A stretch of DNA of 64,000 nt from Serpula lacrymans var. lacrymans S7.9 (taxonomy: Eukaryota > Basidiomycota > Agaricomycetes > Boletales > Serpulaceae): positions 744,001 through 808,000 of the forward strand of contig NW_006763301.1 in NCBI RefSeq assembly GCF_000218685.1, given 5' to 3'. Position 1 is the first letter of the stretch; each line of letters begins with the position of its first letter. Position numbers and translations under genes: made by a program. Under the pieces are notes generated by a model. That model did not search any database and was not told the origin of the DNA. It saw nothing but the letters and a program-made list of their open reading frames with translations. Of the stretch, positions 10,881-22,250 are shown in pieces.

Positions 10881-11317
10881 CTATCGGCGAAGGGTGGTGT
10901 CTGCTGTTGTGTCCGCATAGTCCCCTGGTGACTCTCCGGCGGGTTGTTCGTTGATGACACCCCAGACAGATGCTTTGAACTATTATCGGCGTGAGCGATG
11001 GACGGAAGATTGGTCAACATGACAAGGAGCATACCAAGGTCAAAACAAGCCCCATCTTCCTTTCCAGCACTCTCAGGCGTGCAAGGAGATTTTCGTCCGG
11101 ACCTTCGCTCAACTGGCGCGTTCGTGCCGTCAACTAATGCGTTTCAGATTAGATATAACAAGACCTAAACGCCCTTGTCTAACACACTCACGTCCTTCAC
11201 ATGCTGAGAGAGCTTTGCATATTCCCAGAGCACGTCTGCTTCAGTTGGTGTCAAGCTTGATTGAGATTCGTAGGGATTTATCTCGAATATTTCATTATCG
11301 GTGACGGGCGAGGTCAT
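10881..11317 (-). CDS. DAD3: DASH/Dam1 complex subunit Dad3
   Basis: Three exons (11317-11192, 11133-11035, 10979-10881) join in frame to a 107-residue protein. Exon 1 holds NPYESQSSLTPTEADVLWEY and AKLSQHVKD, exon 2 RQLSEGPDENLLARLRVLE and MGLVLTL, and exon 3 FKASVWGVINEQ. These are the conserved Dad3 blocks. The DASH ring couples kinetochores to spindle microtubules. Both introns have GT-AG ends, GTGAGT and GTATGC donors. An upstream in-frame extension to 11437 exists, but the ATG at 11317 fits the usual short N-terminus. The C-terminal tail after the conserved block is longer than in yeast. The gene is small and split, so automated callers could miss it. Confidence 0.92.
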
Positions 11318-13155
11318 GGTTGAACGCAGTGCGTCTGCGGAGCCGATGAGGCGCGCACGGACCAGGATTCTCGGGGATGGCCAAACGTGCGACAGTCTCG
11401 GAAGCCTTTTTGTTCCGTAACTGCCACATTCAAACATTTTGAATTACACGAACTGTATCAATTGTCTTCTTTCTAAACTGGAACATTGTAGGCTAAGCTT
11501 AAGAGACAGCCTCGACAGCGTGTGGAGATCACCGCATATATGCATACAGATTGTCTGGCGTGTCCAGCATTGTCGCGTTCCATTCTAGCAGCGGATCGAA
11601 GATGTTTACCGAGGAGGCTGAGTATCAGGACATCGTTTACGACGACATACTGCGCTGTGGTGTAATAACTTGGCGTACAATGGTATGGAGTTTGCGCGCC
11701 ATATGGGTCGCGCTTCCCAGTTCTGCCTTCTCTGCTCCTGCGCTGGTGAGGCGCTGTTCTCGCCAAGGTCGGCTAGGGTTACTGTACGGTATGTTACTCG
11801 ATGGGCTTCGCATGTTATGCTTGTTGACTTGGATTTGAGTCATCTCTACAGCTTGGACTTGATCCGGCATGTCAGCATCGGCTTCTGCGCTCACACTACC
11901 AGTAACTTCTCTATTTGGCCCCCGCCCCCTTTTGACGGTTCCGCCGAGCAGTGAACAGTGCAGACGTCAGGTGTTATTATTGACAGCAGTAGCCGCATCA
12001 TTCTGATTAACTTCTATCTCATCATTTTCTCACCTTCGCGTCGCGACGCGTAGTATGCTACACAGACACCCACAAGCTACACTGCGTATGTGGGAGTGCT
12101 ATGAGGATTTTGTCCATTGTGAGCAGTTTTTGGTTATGTCATTTCTCATTCAGACTCCCATTTTAGTACATCATCAATGAACCCTCGGTGTAATATGTCG
12201 GTCAGTTGCTATTGTTGAATGCGTGGCCCACATGTCAAATGGCTCAGGTACGAGATCTCCATGCATGTTGCTGAGATACGAGGAGCGGAAAACGCTGAGG
12301 TCGGGAATAAACACAACGCAGACTCGTATACGTTCCGTGTTTGAGCCATCTGTGCCACAATTTCCTGCAGCTCACAAGATTAAGATGACCAAATGAACGG
12401 CCTTAAACGGAAGAAGATATGATATAGATCTAAGACATTCAGGCCCACAAGTAACCTTGTTCTCTGATTGACCTTATAACACAGTATTGATTATTAAGAG
12501 CTTAAAATCTTTTTCTCGTTCACGGGCTGTATGTGGGGATCAAACGGGGAGTTGGGCATTCGTGAGGTTTGAGTTCGGCTGGATGGATTTAGAGGAGACT
12601 CATCCGTCCATTCAAGAAGCAAAGAATGTTTGGCACGAGGTTCCGAGACAATAAGGCTGAGAAAGAGCCTAGTACTGCTATCATACCTGCGTATCCGGAA
12701 AGCACCGCAGCTGAACAAAAGAGCTTTTGGGTAAGCTATCCTCTCTTTGCTCTCGTACGTTATCCCTCAATGATCTAATGACACTGCATTTCTCTCTTCC
12801 ATAGCATAGGTTACGTGAACTAGTGTCAGTCCGAACCCGAGTATATTGCTGCCCCACAATGTACAAGGTCGGTTTTGGCCACTCATCATCTGACCGATCA
12901 CTGAAAAAAAAAAAAAGTTCTTTCGGTATCCCACCTGGGTCTCCGCCAAAAGAGAATAAAAGGTCCTATGTCTGTTTTATGTTCTGCTGACTGGCGTGTT
13001 ACAGCCCCCACAGTTACCATTGGCTTACTCTCGTCTTTGGTTGCCTTTGTCCCCTTTCTTTCAACACTCGCTCTTTCCCCGCCCTTCCGCTGGGCCACGC
13101 CTACCTTATTGGGATACTAACTAACCGCTGGCCTGTCCTCGTAGCCAAAACAGAT
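11318..13155. other. Intergenic stretch, 1.8 kb
   Basis: No gene is supported with confidence. Overlapping frames occur on both strands at 11470-11950. The minus-strand frame around 11870-11637 (beginning MPDQVQAVEMTQIQVNKHN) is the most protein-like, but it has no recognised domain. A 13-base A run begins at about 12904. The pyrimidine-rich 13020-13140 region is probably the promoter of the BTB-like gene. Confidence 0.4.
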
Positions 13156-14387
13156 ATGTCCCTAGACAATAGCCCTGGGATACCGCAGGGTATTAAAAAC
13201 CTTCGCCTTCATCATCCTTACTCTCACCATCGTTGCGGCCCTCCTCGGGATCATAAGTATCCCTTAAAGCGTCCATCCATGGATTTTGCCCCTGGAGTCC
13301 AGCCATCCTCTAACTCGTCCTCCTCATCCTCCTCCTCCTCGCCATCTTTCCTTCCCAGACCGTTCCCTCCTTCAAACCTGGCAGACGTCCCCGTTGAGTA
13401 TATTGTCGATCAGCTTCGCAATCTGGCTTCCCTTTACTGGAACAAGCCGGAGACGGCGGACTGCACTATCAGTACGACGTCGATGACGCTGTTACGTTAT
13501 CTATCCCGTCTAACTCTCTTTCCTTGACAGTTATACCTGTCCCTAATTATCGAGGACGAGCATCACCACCTTCCGGTTCCCCCCTCCATCCCCCTTCCGA
13601 TGTGTCTTCAAGTGAATCGTTGAGAGCCGAGCATGACCCTACCGGCTCAGGAAGACGTGCCACAGAACCAGTCATTCAACCAGTTCCTCGTATCACACTC
13701 AAGGTGCGCATCGTCTACCCTCCTTTATGTACATGTTTTCTGATATATTTTCATCAGCTTCACGTTGACTATCTCTCAGCTCAGTCCACATTTTTGAGAG
13801 GCCTCTTTAGTGGCGCATCACCACTCGATCTAATCAACACAACCGTACCATCTTCCTCGTCGTCATCTCCGGAATCTCCAAGACGTGCTTCTGCACCTTT
13901 TCATGTTCCCGCAAATCGTCTTCCCCGTCTTCTACCATCACCACCTTCGCATCCCGTCCTCTTTCTCCCAATACCCGATCCATCCTCGATCCACCTTTTG
14001 TTCCACTGGATGTACTTTGGACGCACAAATCACATCGAGGACTGCCTAAACCGTGGCATAGTTCACTGGGAGGGTCTCGCTCGTAATGTCGAATACCTCG
14101 GTCTGCCAACAGAGATCAAGATTTTCCTTGGTCGCTGGTATGGCAACTGGATATTACCAGCGCGCAACCTACACAATTGTGATTCATATGACGACGATTC
14201 TGATGATGAAGACCTCGACGACGAAGATGACGACGACGACGACGACGACGGCTATTCGACACAAAGTTCCCGCGACGACGACTCTGATATGGAAGCAATT
14301 GAAGACTTTGAGCGAGGACGGACACGGACCATTCGGCCCTTGTCAGGCGTTACCTGTGGACCGCCATATCGGGCATGTACAGCCTAA
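13156..14387 (+). CDS. BTB/POZ-like basidiomycete protein with acidic tail
   Basis: The spliced frame runs from ATG 13156 through introns near 13471-13530 and 13704-13758. A Ser-rich N-terminal linker is followed by VEYIVDQLRNLASLYWNKPE, ADCTI, ITLKLHVDYLSAQSTFLRGL, HPVLFLPIPDPSSIHLLFHW and WEGLARNVEYLGL. This order (DCTI, then VHVDYL..S.FLRGLF, then LPIPD...LLFHWMYFG) matches a BTB/POZ-like fold common in agaricomycete hypothetical proteins. Such proteins usually serve as adaptors; no partner can be named. The C-terminus is a run of Asp encoded by GAY repeats. The last codons before TAA (14385-14387) could instead be intronic if another exon follows. Confidence 0.8.
14191..14250 (+). repeat. 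GAY/GAM trinucleotide tract coding for an Asp/Glu run
   Basis: Consecutive GAC, GAT and GAA codons encode a nearly pure acidic stretch in the tail of the BTB-like protein. The purest part, about eight GAC units, is near 14228-14250 and is expected to vary in length between strains. Confidence 0.85.
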
Positions 14388-15327
14388 TCTTCCCTATCTT
14401 CCATTGTCGTCGACGACATCCACCACCACTCGCATTGCATTGCTGTTCGACTTATCTTTATTATATCAAATCCATTTGTTTATGGGGGCTTGGTACCTCA
14501 AGTTTCATTTTTTCTTGTATATTCCAAGGTGTACAGCAGGGCATTACGGACATTTCTGTCACCTACGCAGCATCTACTCGGTTCACTATTGTCATATTAT
14601 GCATCACCTTAGAGATACATGGGTCTTGCAGATGGATACGAGGGTTGTGTTCCAGTAACGATAACTATAGCAGTAAAGGAAACCATGGATATAGTAGCAT
14701 ATCAGAACATACTATGTACGCACACACGCAATTGTTCGAAATACTATCAGTCTCACGCGGATGGTTGAGGAGTTCGTGCGTTCATCCTCTGGAGCTTCTC
14801 AGGATCTGGCATAATAATTACCTACGTCGAGGCAGGATGAATGTTCTTTCACGTCGTCGAGTGTCGAGATGCCATCGGAATCGGAGCCTGTAGACTGCGC
14901 TTGGCGGGACGGCATGGAACAAGAATGATCACCAAAGCAATCACAGAACTACAAGAAAACAAAAGGACGATAGCAGATTTGGCCACGGAACTGGCCGGGA
15001 AGATCAGGGTTTTTCAAATTGTCTCTTCATAGGCAGGTCAAGAGATCAAGAGACTTGTTTGGGTGACTTCTTCTACGAAGAAACATGTGGAGTGCTGGAA
15101 GGAAGGATATAAACAGGCTGTGGTTAACGTGAACCGCCTCATGGAGGCGGAATAACAGTCTTAGTGAAGTACTTAAGTGGTTACCCCTGATGTGACAAGG
15201 AGACCTAAATCAAATTATGCGACCACAGAAGTTATGGGGATCAGATGATGGTGATAGCGTAAAAATACAAGTAAGATCAATGTAGAGTCTGGACAATAAG
15301 ATATGTGGCCTGTCACAGGCAAATCTA
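14388..15327. other. Intergenic stretch with a possible coding remnant
   Basis: Between two convergent genes. A plus-strand patch at 14841-15155 reads protein-like in two adjoining frames (ITKAITELQENKRTIADLA and, after a frame change, STKKHVECWKEGYKQAVV). It lacks a clear start, splice sites or a known domain. I regard it as a possible unannotated exon or a relic. Confidence 0.35.
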
Positions 15328-16881
15328 CTAGTAATCAGGTCTCTTTTTTGGAAGCCGCAAGTCGTGCTGTCTGTGAACGGGCGGGCGCACAACATGGAGG
15401 CCGGGAACGGTATGCTGTTCTGGCAAGGGATTCTTTAGCCAAATCTGGTCGTGAGACGGTTCTCGAGGAATGTATGGAGCCTACATAATAACATCCATCA
15501 GTAAAACCGGAAATTCAGGACAAAGAATGCACATACAAGGTATTGCCGTCTGAACATGGTATCCCAGTTGATATTTCTAAGCCAGGCATGATTCATAATG
15601 TCCCATGCTCCATAAGTGCCGAGACGTTCTGCGGCTTCAAACGTCAGGAGCCCGGCGACCAGTGATTTGAGAGAGCCGCCGACGCGCAGGTGCCTGGGCC
15701 ACTTGTATTTGCCGCTCTCTATTCTCTTGAAGATGCGAGTGTCAACTTTGGCATAGAACGGCTGCGGAAACAATGTGTAAAGGTCAGCGCTCAGTCATGT
15801 CCGCGATGCATCTAATCAACAGAAAAGGGGGACTTACCAATTTCTTTACGACCATCTCGTATAGTATAACACCACTTGCCCACCAATCAATACCTCGTCC
15901 AGTCATTGCTTGCCACTGGAGCACTTCTGGCGCCATGTAGACGGGTGTACCTATCATAGCCCATCCTGGCGACTCGTAGTCTTCTTCTTTAGCGTATCCA
16001 AAATCTGCTAACCGAAGATAGCCGTCTGAGCCCAGTAGTATGTTGCCTGGTTTCAGATCACGATGTACGATGCCATGATCGTGCAAGAAAGATAATCCGC
16101 AAACGATGTTGGCGTAATAGAAACGTGCGGTGGACGCATTGAACGGGCCTTGCTTGACAAGCAAGTCGTGGAAAGTTCCACAGGGGGTCAACTCTAGCGC
16201 GAGGTAGAGATTAAGTTCGTCGTGAAAAGTTGCGACGACTCCGCTAATCCAAGGACTCCAAGGAAGCTCTGAAAGGCGGCCTCTTTCGCTGTGGGTGTCT
16301 TCGGGGGATTGCTAAGTAAGATGCAATTGTTTAAAACGTTTGCGCGAGGATTCAATAAAATGGAACGACATACCCTGTCAAAATCACGCATACTCTCTTT
16401 CGTGAAAACCTTCACGGCGAATAGGGAGCCTGGTTTATCCAAGACGTTGGCTGGCTCCCGACGGCGTACGCGTGTCAGAAGGACACTACCGAAGGCTCCT
16501 TGACCTGTTAGAAAAGGTGGTTGAGAACCAAGCGTGATAATATGAGGTATGATGTATACCTAGTGTCGACAGACATTCCAAGTCTTTCAGAGATAACGGC
16601 GGGGGGCGTGGATCTATGAGATGAACTGGCGTTGCAGTGCCTGCACCTTGCAGCGAATTCAAATGATATTTAGCGCTCTGTTTTCCAAATGAGTTAGTTT
16701 CTGTGTTTCTGGAAATCTGGACATGCCTTACCTGAGCGTTTACACATCCTATGCCCTGGGACACCGGCTTATTGTGATTCTTTGGCTGACCTAGGCTAGC
16801 CTTCTTCGGATTGCGAGCGGGATGTTTAGTGATACTGGTTTTTTTGCCCTTTTTGCCAGAAGTTTGTGCAGGAGAACGCAT
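15328..16881 (-). CDS. AGC-type serine/threonine protein kinase, PKA-catalytic-like
   Basis: On the minus strand from ATG 16881, a basic N-terminal tail leads into LSTLGQGAFGSVLLTR (glycine loop, split by an intron), LFAVKVFTKESM (ATP lysine), LPWSPWISGVVATFHDELN, HGIVHRDLKPGN (catalytic loop), LADFGYAKEED, IGTPVYMAPEVL and GIDWWASGVILYEMV. The lobe ends with ERLGTYGAWDIMNHAWLRNI. The final exon begins APYIPREPSHDQIW and ends at TAG 15328-15330, reached by a GTATGT donor. This layout fits the cAMP-dependent kinase group. The usual C-terminal FxxF hydrophobic motif is absent, so it is a divergent or paralogous member rather than the canonical PKA subunit. Confidence 0.88.
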
Positions 16882-17520
16882 GGTGGAGATGGATGAAGTA
16901 GAGGAGAAGGTTGGGGGAGAGGGTCAAGAAGGGTTTTCTGACCTCCGTGCTTGGACTGAGATCAATAAGATGTGGACGAGAGACGCTTTGACCCTGGTGG
17001 CTCAGCCATTGTTCTCTCATGGATGGCCAAAGCAGCGTCGGCGAGCCACTCAGCTCGCTTCAAGTTCCCTCCGCCAGACAGCAGCCGTGACACAGCCCCA
17101 TGGTCCACACTGCAAGTCTTGTCTCTACACATGTCTGAGTCCTTGAGATAATTATTCCCTTAGAGCCCGGTACTTTCAGCAAATCCAACTCGTTCTATGT
17201 AATCAAATTAGCAGTCACCTATTTACCTCCACCACTCAGCTGGGTATCTTCACCTCCTCTTCGGATCTCTGGTAATCATCAAAGCGAACATCCACAGCAT
17301 CTTGGCTCGAACTTGCAAGAGTGGATCATTTTATGGCTTAGCGAAGACACAGTGGTTAGAAACTGGAATAATAAGCGACAAAGCCAAAAGCTCGGGAAAG
17401 ACAAGGTTCCATAATGTGGGTCAATGATTGATCTATAGATCTAAAGTTTTTAATCCGAGTCTGCCAGATTTGACTAGTTTGACTCCCCGACACGATCATC
17501 GTTGCCTTATATCAAACATT
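16882..17520. other. Divergent intergenic region, 639 bp
   Basis: Upstream region shared by the kinase (minus) and the inositol kinase (plus). No gene is seen; the in-frame extension upstream of 17521 begins at a TTG, not an ATG. Confidence 0.5.
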
Positions 17521-18906
17521 ATGAAGGAACACCAAAGGCTTCATATCACGGATACTCGACCTGGAGACTGGAAATATGTTGCAGAAGGAGGGGCGACCAT
17601 GGTTTTTTCATACACAGGTCCTCCAGGTATATTCAATAGGATGGTTTTGAGGCTGCGGAAGAGTACCGTACCGGACCTGCCACAACGGTCTCTGGACGAC
17701 GTTGAGGAGCTTGATGATTTTATCATTTCCTTCCAAGAGAGGATCGTTGCGAGAGTGATTTCTGAAGAACATTTACCACGTCTGAAGACTGTTTTGTTGG
17801 ATACGAACTGGCTTCAAAGCTTGTCAAATTTACGAAATATGGATCGACCTCCTGCAAGAAGACATAAGGACGGCCTTGATCTGACTAAAAGGAAAGGTAT
17901 TCTCGCCACTGATCTAGTCGGAAATGTAGATTTGGCTATCGAGATTAAGGTAAGCATATCATTATTTTCCTGTACAATCACAGTCTCGTAACGTCTGGAC
18001 TAGCCAAAATGGGCGTTTTTACCTTGCCCAGCGCATCTATCTTCCGCTACTATCACAATAAAGAGAACAACGTGTAGATTCTGCATGCACAACTACTTCA
18101 GAAGTACGAAAAATGTTGCCCCCATTTCTGCGTATTGCCCTCTGGATCTATATTCTGGCGAAGAGGATCGGATAACCAGGGCCATTCACGACCTTTGGGA
18201 CGCTTGGATCAAAAGTGACGGCTCGCTGAATAACCTCCGAATCTTTGTCCACGGTAGTTTGCTTAAGCCATCGGATGTTCGTCTGAGCGTACTTTCTTTT
18301 TATTGTACTAAAGATGTGATTTTTCAGGCTGATTCATCTAGGATCCTTGCAGACGTTCTACATGTTTCAGAGTCTTATGCCAGTTCATCGCACCTAAGGG
18401 ATGCATTCACATCCACTGTCCTCCGTATACTTCTCGACAGTGATATTCTACGCGTTCTTTCTCGACTACAACGGACTCTAGATCCCCTTGACATCGAAGG
18501 ACTGTCGAAGCTATGGTTCCGCTCGAAGGCTGATCTGTCATTACCATCGAGTGTCCTCGCACCTGCTCTTGGTTTTGATACGGATGACCCCTCGTTAACT
18601 GAGTGGGAGGACTTTATCGATATCTATACATCCGTTTTCAAGACATGGAATCACTCGCTGCCCAATGTAGCGAACCTCAAGAGCTACTTGATGGCATATA
18701 TGCTTTCTGCCACCTTCAAAGACTGCTCTATCGTTCTTCGACCCGATAAAAGTGGCACAACGTCAGCTTCAGTCACTGTGATTGACATGGATCCGAAGAG
18801 CATGATTCGGCTGGAGAAGTGGGAGAAACTAGATAAAAATATTACCGATTTTTATACACATGCAGCTGAGGCTAAAGTATGCCACGACAGATTTCTGGCT
18901 AGTTAG
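17521..18906 (+). CDS. IPK1: Inositol-pentakisphosphate 2-kinase
   Basis: The product starts MKEHQRLHITDTRPGDWKYV, followed by a glycine-rich segment (AEGGATMVFSYTGPPG). It carries the family motif EIKPKWAFLP across an intron, the RFCMH motif, LDPLDIEGL and the C-terminal IDMDPKSMIRLEKWEKLD (DxDxK motif). The enzyme phosphorylates the 2-position of IP5 to make phytate (IP6), which supports mRNA export in fungi. Introns: one after EIK (donor GTAAGC) and a probable 51-nt intron at 18277-18327 with donor GTTCGT. The latter has no stop and is a multiple of three, so retention would add 17 residues. The stop is TAG at 18904-18906. Confidence 0.9.
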
Positions 18907-18965
18907 GTTACTCGCATACGTACTCTCATACTGCCTGGAATATATTTTCCGCTTCCTGTCATCTA

Positions 18966-19250
18966 AGGGCTTGTATTTGCGAAAACGATACGAGTTGACA
19001 ACGGTATGGACCCAGAAACAGCTCTTGGTGCTGTTCAAAACAAGGATCAATTCACCAAAGCCAAGTGAGTTTTCCCCTGATATACCGACTCTGAATATTA
19101 CGAGTTAGCGAATAGAACGTTCCTCGAAGACTGTAAAAGCAATGGTCACACTGTCGCTTTGGGAGGCATTGTCGACGAGGGCCAGAAAGGTAACTTCATT
19201 CCCATAACCATAATTGACACCGCCAGATAAGAGCGTGAGTACAAGAGCGC
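18966..19250 (+). pseudogene. Aldehyde dehydrogenase fragment (decayed)
   Basis: Translation gives FAKTIRVDNGMDPETALGAV and QNKDQFTKAK, then, past an intron-like gap, RTFLEDCKSNGHTVALGGIV and GNFIPITIID. These match the consecutive NAD-aldehyde dehydrogenase region (GNPxDPxTTxGPVQN...FxxGGxxxxxxGNFIPxTI). The expected next residues, PPDKS, appear only after a 1-nt frameshift at about 19223-19235. Neither the N-terminal Rossmann part nor the catalytic Cys/Glu region is present. The fragment starts 60 bp after IPK1, on the same strand, and retains intron-like sequence, so it came from a DNA-level duplication. Confidence 0.8.
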
Positions 19251-19817
19251 CATTGTGATTCGGAAGTACTGATGCTATCTACAGCAGTTGATCCCATCCT
19301 CTTCTGTTCGTTCTAAGACAAATGTTGGCCAGTTAACGTGGAAAATGATACCTCTGACTGACTTCTTCGAGATTTTCAGACCTGGCGGGTTCGATGTTAG
19401 AGCCGTTTCATTGTTGAACGGAAGCTTGAGACCTTCAAGTCACGGAGAACAGCGGTGCGAGACAAATTAAAAGTCTCCCGGGTAATCGCTCTGCATAGTA
19501 TGGCGGGCGATGGGGTCTATGTCTGGCAAAATGGCTTTTGTGGAGTGTCTTGGGATCAACTGTGGTGGTGGACATTGGAGAGCTCAAGTTGAATAAAAGT
19601 AAAAGTCTCACACATTGCCTGACTGTGTTGCGATTCTATGAGACACAATATATATTCACATCAGCCACGTGAGCATATGTTCTGTTGCTTACATGTCTGT
19701 GCGCCAGAACTCACGATTATGTTCCGACCGTGACCAAACACCCATGGTGAGGTCTGTTCGTTTCCAACTTGAACCTACTATACTTGACCTCACACTACAT
19801 CCCTTTAACCGAACTCA
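19251..19817. other. Intergenic stretch upstream of IVD, 567 bp
   Basis: Frames here are broken and no domain was recognised. The last about 150 bp, pyrimidine-rich, probably contain the IVD promoter. Confidence 0.45.
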
Positions 19818-21601
19818 ATGGTGTCGCTAGCTTTCTCTAAGTACTTTACAAGGACCTTCAAGCATATACGCCCCTCTACGCGTCTGCAAAGCCGTAGAAA
19901 TGTTTCAACTTACAACGTTGAGGTAGCAGGATTGACCGAGGAGCAGGCTGAAGTACGTTCTTAGCCTGACACTCCCAACGCTGTAGAGAGCTCGCGTCTG
20001 AATTACACATGTCTGGTTTAGTTTCGAAATGCAGTGACAGAGTTCGCGCAGAGGGAGATTGCCCCAAGGGCCGCAGAGATTGATAGAAGCAATAATTTTC
20101 CTTCTGTGAGCACGCGTCTATTGGAAAATACTCTCGAAGTGTTTTCTGACATGTTGACCAGGATGTATGGGAGAAACTTGGAAACATGGGACTACTAGGT
20201 GTAACTGTCTCGTCGAAATACGGAGGTCTAGAGCTTGGTTATTTCCACCACACACTCGCTATGGAAGAATTATCGCGGGCGTCGGGTTCAGTAGCACTTT
20301 CGTATGGTGCCCACTCGAATTTGTGTGTGAACCAAATTCATCGTCATGGAACGGACGCGCAGAAGGAGAAATACCTGCCCGACCTTGTCTCAGGGAAGAA
20401 GGTTGGTAGTTTGGCTATGAGCGAGCCGGGAAGTGGGTCAGTCGGATGCTGGACATGGCATTATACGAATAATTGACCATACTGCGCATATATCCTAGGA
20501 GTGATGTTGTGAGCATGAAGTTGAAAGCAGACAAGATCGACGGAGGGTGGTTACTCAATGGCAACAAGTTCTGGTATGTAGCTTTCTTTCGCGAAATACA
20601 CCCTGAAGCATCGACCCAAAACAATTATACATTATATAGGATCACCAATGGACCGACTGCCTCAACACTTGTCGTATATGCTAAAACTGCTCCTGAAAAG
20701 GGTTCCAAGGGCATCACAGCATTCATCATCGAGAATACTTACAGGGGTTTCTCAACCCACCAGAAATTAGACAAGTTCGGCATGAGAGGCAGCGACACTT
20801 GTGAACTGCTCTTTGAAAATTGCGAGGTCCCAGAAGGTCGGTCACTTATTTCTACGCCCAATTTTGCTCTCAGGCCTTCTTTTGCGTCTAGAAAATGTTC
20901 TTGGGCAGGTGAACAGGGGTGCCGCAGTCCTTATGTCTGGTCTTGACCTAGAGCGCCTCGTGCTGAGTGGAGGCCCCCTAGGGTCTGTGTATATCCTCCA
21001 ATTGATTTTCGACATGTCGCTCATGCTTTCACAGCTTAATGCAAGCTGCTTTCGACTATGCCGTTGAGTACGTTCATGATAGGAAGCAGTTTGATGCTCC
21101 TATTGGTACATTTCAATTGATGCAAGGTTAGTGTTTTAGCGAAAATGAGTTCAATTCTCCTCATACAGGTTGTTAGGAAAAATCGCCGACATGTATACGA
21201 GTATTGGTGCCAGTCGATCTTATGTCTATGCTGTTGCGCGAGCATGTGACCAGGGCCATATTAGTCGCAGGGTGCGTATATGCGTCGTTGTTCAAGGCAC
21301 GTTATAACTTGTTGATACCCTCATCTAGGACTGTGCTGGAGCTATTCTCTACTCGACTGAGAAAGCTGTAGAGGTTGCGCTTGAGGGAATGCAGTGTCTA
21401 GGCGGTAACGGCTATATCAACGGTAGGAAACTCCTTACGTTGCATTTTTCTTCTTTATATGAAACCTTCCTTCTGTTTATTGTAGAATATCCTATGGGGA
21501 GGATCCTTCGTGACTCGCGACTGTATACTGTTGGTGCTGGGACGCAAGAAATTAGGCGTATGCTTATCGGAAGAGAATTTAACGAACAATTTAAAGCTTA
21601 G
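19818..21601 (+). CDS. IVD: Isovaleryl-CoA dehydrogenase, mitochondrial
   Basis: A basic, Ser/Arg-rich presequence ([20 protein letters not shown]) is followed by an acyl-CoA dehydrogenase. It has [50 protein letters not shown] (FAD/substrate motif, spliced), [44 protein letters not shown] with the isovaleryl-specific catalytic Glu, CLGGNGY and the C-terminal [16 protein letters not shown]. It oxidises isovaleryl-CoA in leucine catabolism and passes electrons to ETF. The gene has about ten GT-AG introns. A broken copy lies 3 kb downstream at 24605-25452. The stop is TAG at 21599-21601. Confidence 0.95.
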
Positions 21602-22250
21602 GTAATTCAAATTATGTCTATAGAATATCTACTGAACATGTTATACGGACTGTGCCTTTGAGAGGGTGCACAGAGGTGAGTGCTTTCAAAACTCAATTTC
21701 ATAACTTATGAAAGGAACCTCTTAGGTGCCGCCGATCAATTTCAACATTTATCGATCAAATGTATGCGAATTCGAGATTGACGAATGACCTATGAGCAAA
21801 GTAGTTGAGTTGATCGAAGGGGTATGATGCTCTTTGGCAATCTCGGGCCACTGGCAGGTGCTCACGGCCCGGGCTAGTGACCCGAGGGAATCGCAAAATT
21901 GACTGATGGGTGTGGCATCTAGCCCCAGCCCCAAGACGATCGCCCCTATGCAATAAGCATTTCCTTTTATCACTGATCGAACACAGTACTTGCCGTCATA
22001 TCTCATAGGACAGTGGCCATGATCGAGAGACGCCACATTGCCCAGTGGCGCCAGAACCTCTGGGGTTTACAACGGCACGGAAGATCATTTCCACATCTAT
22101 CTAGGTTGGTGAGACTGGACCGCCGCCGTTTGTAGGTCCGACTAATGGCCTGCTCTCAAATTTGTAAACGCTAACATTTGCAGCTTCCTGGTCACCTACC
22201 ACCATACACGAGATACACGAGATCTTTTCCCCCTCCCTTCCTCCCTTAGC
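21602..22250. other. Intergenic stretch, 649 bp
   Basis: Flank between IVD and the Zn2Cys6 gene. Minus-strand frames at 21749-22036 have no recognised domain. A pyrimidine-rich leader (22215-22250) precedes the next ATG. Confidence 0.45.

Noticed and set aside
11637..11894. Minus-strand frame of 85 codons upstream of DAD3
   Set aside because: Begins with GTG, overlaps equally long frames on the other strand and has no recognised domain.
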